A DNA stretch of 64,000 nucleotides from Pithys albifrons albifrons. Lineage: Eukaryota > Chordata > Aves > Passeriformes > Thamnophilidae. Made by a program: the position numbers and the translations under genes. The notes below the pieces were generated by a model, which worked only from the letters and a program-made list of their open reading frames with translations, made no database searches and was not told where the DNA came from. This document shows positions 42,801 through 51,800 of the stretch, piece by piece. The stretch covers positions 35,993,634 to 36,057,633 of the forward strand of contig NC_092459.1 in assembly GCF_047495875.1 (NCBI RefSeq), written 5' to 3'. The stretch's first letter is position 1. Each line of letters opens with the position of its first letter.

Positions 42801-45800
42801 CATTTTATTCAAAATGAAATTAATGCAGTTTATTGAATGATAATAGATCAATGCTACAGATAGTCTCCAAGTATTTTGCCCCTTACAGTCACTTGCATCC
42901 CCGTATAAGGAACAAAAATGAGTGCTTTCTGCCAAAAGGCCCAGAGAAAAGAAATCAGAGCACTGAAATAAGTATCTTGTATTTAAGTCCAACCTTGTTT
43001 TCAGATATACTTTCCTGTACTTCTCTGGTAACAGTGTGAGTTTTTAAACTTTTAAAAACCTGCTTCCCCTCACAGTTTGCTCCTACATCTTTGTCAGTCT
43101 CCATAAGCTGTTACTGGCATCTCCCCAGTGTAACTGTAAATACACTGTAGACCAGAGCAGTGCAATACCTGTGGCTATTAAAAAATAAAGGCATGCCTTT
43201 GAGGGAAGTTCTCTCTCCCCTCACAGACAGAGTATCCTTTCAGTAATCCATTTTATTGTGATAGCAAAAAACACCACAAAAGAACTGCTAAGAGAAAGTT
43301 TGTATTCTGTCAGCAGCAAGTGTTTATTTCTGTGCAGGGAAGTGAGGCAGCTAATGCTGCACAAACTCACTTTGAAGCACAAGTGAAAAAGCAGGTTGAT
43401 TTATATATCTGCATCCAGGTGATTACAACATCTCCCTATATTATTCATGTGATTACAACATCTCATTACATCTTGATGATAGGTGGAGTCTGTGCAGAGT
43501 TGGGGCTGTGTCTTCTTCTGGCATCAGTTTTGGGTAGGGGGGTTTTGTTCTTCATCCCCACTTTCAGGGGTCTTCGTAGGTCTTCCTCAGATTGACCTAG
43601 CTTACTCCTTTTCATAAGTGACCCAGCCAAATTCTGTGCAAAAAATCTTGGCTTGTTACCATTTTGCCCTATTCATATGTCTCCTTCTTCCTGATTTATA
43701 GGTTCTAGCCCATGACAGGGAATTCAGCGAATAGCCCAGATCTGGGTAAAAAGAACATAGTATGCTAGTGATAAGGGCTGAGCAACCACGTTTTCACCGG
43801 CTTTAGGATTTTTAGGGGGTCTTTTGGAAAATCAGGGCTTGCTCCTTCTCAGTAGCATGGCCCAGCTTCACCACAGCTGCAGCAGCAGTGACACTGGCTT
43901 GGCAGTAAGAATTTTTGAAACAGCTCTAGAGTTCTCCCCTACTACAACAAATTTCAAACCACTTTCTCAATCCTATAAAAAAACTGAAAATGCTACAAAA
44001 GAGCAAATTCAACAACAGAAGCAGGGAGGGGGAAAGGTGAGGATTGAAATTTAAAGGAAAAATCCTCTTTCTTTGCTCCTGCTACTAAAAAAATTCTGGA
44101 CACTGGTAGTCTTCCTTCATTTGTCCTTTTGTAGATCACTGTTAAAAAATTAAACAAAAAAACCTCTGCTAAGTGCTGAAACTATCTAAAAGAAAAAACC
44201 AGTCAAGAATGCTGGCTGCAGATGCAAAGAGGAATCTGAACAGCTTAAGTTAAATAGCAATTCAAGAGAAAAAAGGTTAAATACTATTAAAAAACATTTA
44301 TGCATTTGATAAGCTTCCTGAAACTGTAGGCACTATATTCTGCATTATGCTTCACTCAAGTGAAGACAGTAAGTTCTTGCTCACTTCCTTGGCCTTTTTT
44401 CTGTTTTCTAGAAGAGTAAGTAGCTGCTTTATTTGCTTCTGGTTTAAGAGAAGAACTAAGCATACATTTGGAGAAAGGCATTTTATAAGATGCTGTCCTA
44501 GTTGTAGTGTCTGGGACCATTTTATCACAATATGGGTATAACCACAACACTATTCTATACCCTCTGTTTCATTTCTCATGAACTTTTAATAATGGATCGT
44601 TTCCAGCAGCTGCCCGGGGGCACACCTGACACCTCAGGCTACAGGCTGAGTGTAAAAGAACTGTGAGACAGTGGAGTGTTTCTGTCTTCAAACCAATGAC
44701 TCCCCTCCAGGGAGGCATTAGCACCTTCACACCCAGCCTGAGGGGTCATGTCTGCTAACGGGCCATTAGGGGCTGGCATAATACAACAACCTAGACCATC
44801 AAAGACTCAAAAAATATCCCATGACTCACAGAGTTAAATCACCCGTTGTGAAACTTCTGGCTCTGGGGGAGGTGCTGGGCATTCCCACCTGAACCTAAGC
44901 ATATAGAATCTTCAGGTTTTGGGACTTCTGGTACCACTCTTTGGATCCAGAGGGAGACCAAAACCTCAACAGGACTGCAACTACCACTCTCAACAAGACT
45001 GCAACCATCACCCTCACAAACAGGTTTTTCTCTCCTTTTACTTTGGACTCAGGGAGACCATGGGGGGTGGGGGGACGGTGGTGGTGTCTCAGCACAGGGG
45101 CTGATGAACACCATTCTGTTTGTGCCCCAGGGTGCTGGGTTATACATCTGGTTTTGTGAGTTAAAACCAGTTTATTCCTGTATCACTGTATTTATCGTAA
45201 TCTTTTTAATAAATTTTAAGTCTGACTTGTAATCTCTCAAGTTGGTTCCATTTCTCCTGCCGGTTTACCTTCAAACTGGGACATCTTTCTGTATAGCAAA
45301 AAAACCTACACTACTCTGGTAAAACCAAATCTACCAGATCCTGGCTTTTCTCAGCTACAGAGTGTCACCCTAACTTGGACTGGAGATACTATGTAAGGCT
45401 GAATATTCATTTGTAGTAGTTTGTACAAACTGCTACATGAAGATAAAGTGCACAATACTCTTGCTCCTTCATTGCTTCATTCCACTGCACAGCTTCTTTG
45501 CAGTGCCTACATTATACATCACTAGTTTACAGCACACACTGAGAAAGCTAAAGATCCATGCATTACCTGTAGTATCTCAATAGCATTTAATCAGGAAATA
45601 AAGTCAGTTCACTGCACTTAAGAGATTCCTAAAAACATTAAAAATGTACAGATTTAACCATGGGTTACATACCTGTTCTTTGGAAACACACTGTAGCCTA
45701 GGCAGCACAATGCCACATACAGCTACGACATGTGCAGAGAGGTCACCCGACACAATATGTCCTTGTGTATATTTCAGTTCTTTCTCCTTTTGCCAAAATG

Positions 45801-48800
45801 AGGAGTCTGGATAGGCCAAAACAAGGGCTTGTTGCACGTTCTGCAGCTGAGATTCTTCTAGCAGCCTGTGAAACCCGTGTTTATTAACTCAATTGAAAGC
45901 CAGCAAGAAAACAAATAGTATTCAAGACTTTAAAAGTCCTTACTTTAGTCTGAAATGTATCAGCTCCTCATGATTGAACATCTTCTTCAGGAAAGATAAT
46001 TTATGCTCATCATTCATGCATGTAACCAGAGCAAGACAGTTTGAAGTATACCTAAAAATTATATTCAGAACAAAATCACATCAAAACATAGTCTTAAGAA
46101 ATATAGTTTGACAATTGTAAATTGCAAATCAAAACATCAAGTTTGGAAAAATGTGCAGAAAACTTTATTCATAGAAATTATTTTAGCACTATGCTTAACA
46201 TTCTTTAAGATTAGAGAAGTATCTCAAAACAGAAAAGCAATTCCATCACAGCACAGTTTAACATTTATACACCAATTAACTAACATTTCTCTGAAGAACT
46301 GAATTATCAATAGAAATATAGTAAAGGAATGCACTGCAAATAAATGAATGCAAATGTATGAGACAAGGAAAATGAGGTCGTCTTTGTCTGATTCTTTTTC
46401 CTCTTACCATTTCCCTTCCAAAACTGCTACTTCATCCTAGTTCTAAAGTTAACCTAATGCAATTAAATCAATTCTCAGGACCAAAAGAAGCCAACAACTC
46501 CCAGGTCTTCACTTCATTACTAGATAAAGTTGCCTTGCAACAAAAGGACATTTAACCTAAGTCATAAACAACTTTTCATTTATTGTAATGCTGTTTTTAC
46601 CTTCCAAGAGCAAGTTTTAAAATGAGCTTGGTGTGGGAGGAAGGAAGAGAAGCCAGAAGGAGATTGTTTCAGAATAAAGTTCAAAAGTCAGTTCATTCAC
46701 TTAGCTGAACACTGGCTAAACCAATTCTATCCAATGCATTACAAGTTCTGTCTCTTCTTCTAAGATTATCTACATGTATCTCATCCTGAAGAGCATCATA
46801 AATAGCTCACAGATTTGACAACACTAATTTCTGCCCTTCCTAAATTATACACTTTACTTTAAAATTGTTACAAACATAATTACAAATTTATGTTTTAAAA
46901 AATGAAGACTATTAAAGACTTTTTTTAAATTAAAGAAACTATGAATACTACCATCTTACATAAATAAGATAGAATGTGTGATTATTTTGAAGCCTTGCAG
47001 GCAGACACAACATACCACACATCACATCTGACCAAAATCACATGCAAAACCTGTAACCAGGCCAATATGGAGCATAGCTTTAATTAAATAAGCCAAGTTT
47101 TACAGTAGCTGAGAGATCTATATACAAAGAATAGAACAAAGAACCAACTTGTTAACTATGTATCAATGTAGAATAGTAAAATATATGATTGAGAGGTAAG
47201 GAGGATTGAGCATAGATTAGTCTTTTTTTTTTTCTGGGACAACTTTGCTGCAATGCATGCAGAGCACCAACAAGTTCACAGCAGAGATGAAGTGATGAGT
47301 TTACCATCTTCCTTGAATCCAACTAGCGCAAACTGAAGTTATTTGAAAAGATTCTTCAGACCACAGCTTTAAGCACATCTAAGAGCTAGCCTAAAACTCA
47401 CTTTGTGATAGATCACTAAAGCTTGCAAAAGATCAGGTAAGAGATACAGGTACAGATACTGTTTGTAGGATTTCTGGTATTATTTGAAGGTGCTTTCTAC
47501 TTGCATGTGAACTTTGTTAACTACAGTTCAACATACAGATACTTCTTTTCAAAGAAGATTTGGGGTTTTAACTTACCAACGAACTAAAGTGTCATGACTC
47601 CTTAGGAGTGGAACACACACACTCCAGTCCCATAGTTCCCGGAAAACTGATTGCTCCTTTTGTAAAAATCTGTAGGCTGCCTCCATGAGGTCTCGTAACT
47701 TCATTCGTCTGCGCCCGTATCGGACTGTGTTTGCATCTGAGCTCTCCAGGAAAAGCCTCTGGAAAACTGGTGATGTAGTCTTGAAGTATCTTAAAGCAAA
47801 ACTTTAGAAGAGAGAGAAAGAAATGGAACACAGTCATCTAAGCCAGAGGAAAGCAAACCAGCCACTAATAAAAATGTCAGGGCAGAGGTTCTAAGAGAGT
47901 AATTGATGGTATTAAGCCTGTAATTAACTTTGTCCACACTTGGGAAAGAAAACCACTGCAGCAATCAGCTGACAACAGATACTTTACCTGATTAGAAATC
48001 ATTAGTTAATTATCAAGGTGAAACACCTTTGTTCTTGTTTACTGAAAAAGGAATGCTGATTCCTACCTAAGTAACTTCATATTCTACTGCCCTACAGGTC
48101 TAATTTTAAATGCAGAGATTTTAGCTGTGAACAACTTTCATTGGCAGCTGTTTTGCTTTTCTTTAGATCATAGGTGAAAACCACATTAGATCTTACAACA
48201 CAATTTAATTGAAATAAGCTGTGTTTCAGACTCATATTGACTAAATAATTCTTTCCACTCAAAACACACTTGTTACTGAGGGAGACAATCCAAATTTTAA
48301 CACCACCTTCATCACCTGTGAACACCGACAAGGACATACTCCCTAAGTTCAAACACTGCATGAAGTGACATCACTTTACTCACGGCAAAACGTCAGGGTG
48401 GTCAGCAACCAGCTTGCTCATGGCTACGCACAGCCTTTCGTGCCGGTCATGGTTGATCTGGCCACCAGCTTTAATGGCTTCTGCATTTCTCTCCAACAAA
48501 TCCAACAAGATTGGCCGCACTTGACGGCCAATCAACAGAGTACATTCTTTGTCCAGCAGTAACTGCGCTAAAGTATCGAGGATGCACTGCCGATCCTGCG
48601 GAGTCCAAATCTAAAGGAATGGGAAGCAAGAACAGGTTAGATGGAAAATGATTTGGACTTTTAACTTCAGAACTATCCACACAGGATTCAGAGTGAATTT
48701 TACGGGAACAAATAATTCAAATTCAGAAGGCAATCCAAAGTCCCAGTGCAAGTATTTAATTGACTTAGCTCTCCATATTTAAAAAAATGGGAAAAAAAGA

Positions 48801-51800
48801 GTAATATGCAGAATGATACAGTAAATAAGAATTACAAAACAGCGTACAAATACTAAATTATACTTTACAGCTGAAAGGTAAAACAAATAATTTTTTAACA
48901 TTTTTTTAAGAAAAAGAATTCGGACAATGTTATAACAACTAATACATCTTTGTTACGACAATTTCCACTATCTCAACAGCCCTGCCTCATGAAAGCCATA
49001 AAACATGTAAGAAGTTAAGTTTTTGAATAAAGCATCAGTTGCTCCATGTTCACCATCTTTTTTCAAAAAAGAAGCATTCAATCATGCATGATCACAGCCT
49101 TATTTCCATAATTCTAACAGCAATTACAGCATGCAATGGTTTTGACAATGAGCAGCATGTATCTGCAGTTTTAAAGTTGAGATTACTTTTTTTTTTTTAC
49201 TTTTACATAAAAATGGTTTGTTGTGTGTGAGAGACTGGAATGTTAATGGTTAATGATCAAAACAGTTGGTCACTTGCAAAAGCAGCAGGGTGTTTTGCTG
49301 GCTATGTGGAAGGCAACAGCCCAGGTGCAGAGGGGGTGAGCACCCACCACCAGAGGCTACAAGCTGGGTTTTGAGCCAGGTTTGGGAAGAGGCTGATAAG
49401 AACCAGATCCTGGGAGGTGGGATAATGCTTGGCTACCCAAACAAGGACAACAGGCTGCTTAATTTATTAACATCTTTCAAATAAAACCAGTTAACAATAA
49501 AATAGTAAATAAATAATATGACTGACTCAGTAAAATTCCATAGGTACATGGCTACTGTACAACAAATTCATGCCATTAGCAATTCTGAGAGACCAAGCAG
49601 TTTTTTAATCATTGTGTGTAGTAACCTTAGGACATATAAAACTGTTCAAATATCACAGTGGCAACATCCTCATTCTACAAAGAGACCATCTGTTTGATTT
49701 CAGAGCCTAATTAAAATTTTTATGGAAAAGAATATCATCAGTGAGGTTTTTGTTAACTAAGGGTGGCTTAATGAAATACTCAGCTTTCTCAATCCGAAGC
49801 AATAGACAGCTGATCTGAAAGTGTCCAAATTTGGGACTGTAAATCTGCACACACGGTTCCAAACAGCTGCTTTCTGAAAGCATCACAAAGACTGTGCCCC
49901 CAAACACAGACCACATACACACATTGTCTATTATTAATGAGACACACAAAGCAGACACACAGCTAGAACTGGGACCTGGAGCCAAACACAGTCCCAGATG
50001 GCCCTCCAGCACCATGCTGCACACCTCCCTCCTTCCCAACCTGCATGGCACATTTACTCTGTGCTCATAAGGTACAGAAATCTTCAATAATAACCAGAGT
50101 AATCCAAACCCCAAGATTCCAAAAAATAAAAAAGGACCACAGCAATGAGCAATCTGGTCCCATATGAGAGACACATTTCTGCTCATGACTCACAGGTTAC
50201 ACCATACACAGATTTAACAATGGGATACTTTTGAAGAGCAGGAGGGAATAAGAGGAAGAGAGGGAAATCTTTCTTCCCCTCCAACACAGAACACATGTTC
50301 TTGTCTCTGTTCCCTCACACAACAGCTCTAGCACTGTATGACTGTGAACCAATCAATTTAGCAAGATGATCCAAATTAATCCTTCTTACAATGTTTTCCA
50401 CTGGGTGGGAAAGTTGAATGGATTTTTCACATCAGCAAGCTCATTGGGTTCAAAATAAGAGAAGCGACACAAAGGTGTGGCTTGGCCTTGAGAAGAGGCA
50501 AAAAGGAAACAGAGCAGCACCACTCTTTTTGGCAGCACATTCAACATTGCCTTACTATGAACCTCAAAAGACTATTCCCTACTTAGCAGTTGTGGGCAAG
50601 TTTCATTCCTTTACGGAACACTGAAGAAATAAGTTGCCAGAAAAAGATAATGAAGCTGCAGAGCAAAGAGAGCTCTAGGTTTCCAGAATGCACATTTCCT
50701 AAGCTACATACAAAGAAACTTTTGGGAAATCAGGTATGACTACTGGAACCAGAGATCGTTTAGGCAAGATAAGCCTAACAATCCCAGATCCATAGCTTCC
50801 AAGCCTGGAAATAGCAATTCAGTTTTCAAAAGGACATGTTATTGTTAATTAATGTGTTGTTTCAGACTCCCTCTGTAGAATTACTCTTTAGTAATTTCCC
50901 CCAGGAGGTCTTTTACATCTGAAGTATACCTACAAATAGTCACCACAAGGGAAAGGACACAGTCTCTTTCCCAATCTCAGATGTGGGTGACACACTTCAG
51001 TTTCACTGCTCCTTCTGCCTGCTACATCATGAATCCACATCATCCCTGTTTCTATTTCCCAGCTGTTTCCTTCTCTTGAAGAGAAAGCCTTCATCACTTC
51101 TTCCCACCAATTAGCAGCCACTCTTCAACTCAGGAATATATATTCATGTCGATTTTACTTTGATCCTGTGATTTGCAGCAACAGAAGAAAAAGCCATCTG
51201 TGCACCAACAAAGAATCTTGACTACCAGGATGAAAGCCTTCCCCAAAGCATAAATAAGAGACAGCAATCCAGATTACAAGCCAATAGTCTGGGAAAAAAA
51301 TAGTACTTTAGCCTTTTCATCTTCAAACTGGGAAATTTCCTAGACACTCAGAAAAATATGGACTTTGAGCCCCAAAATGTGTACACAACTTCGGGGCTTC
51401 AAAAGCTCTGTCAAGAAACATATTATTAACAAAACAACATCTGATGTGCCGTTACCCTGTTACTCATCTCTTCAAGCATTTCAGAGACAGAAGCGAGATC
51501 GGCCCCAGCTCTGCTGGAAGGCAGGTGTGCTTTTCAGAGCTCAGGTACCCAAAGCATGAAAGGGAATATCGGATCGTGTTTCCAACATCACTACAACGTG
51601 TGAGGGGGCGGTCCCGTGGTGTAATGGAGAGCACTCTGGACACCGAATCCCAAGGTCCTGAGTTCGAGTCTCACTGGGCACCATCCCCTGGCAGTTCAAT
51701 GCCTCCCTGCCATCCCATCCCGTCACATTTCGGATGCTCAGCAGGGTCAGCCCCGGTCAGTACCGGGTGCTGTGACAGTCCCGAGGACTTCCCTGTCACT

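Larger units (their letters stand above)
42307..45672. other. MDN1 intron 5
   Basis: About 3.4 kb without exons. It holds the two LTR-like blocks described separately; the rest is AT-rich with nothing I can identify. Confidence 0.7.

Noticed and set aside
43418..43461. CRISPR-like repeat pair
   Set aside because: Only two copies in a vertebrate intron inside an LTR-like block.
49707..50186. 159-codon minus-strand open frame in MDN1 intron 1
   Set aside because: It begins with a true ATG but resembles no family I know, lies in an intron in sense, and is within the size expected by chance in this much sequence.
51610..51682. Functional tRNA gene
   Set aside because: Stem mismatches, an anticodon inconsistent with the body, and no pol III terminator run directly after it; better explained as a SINE head.
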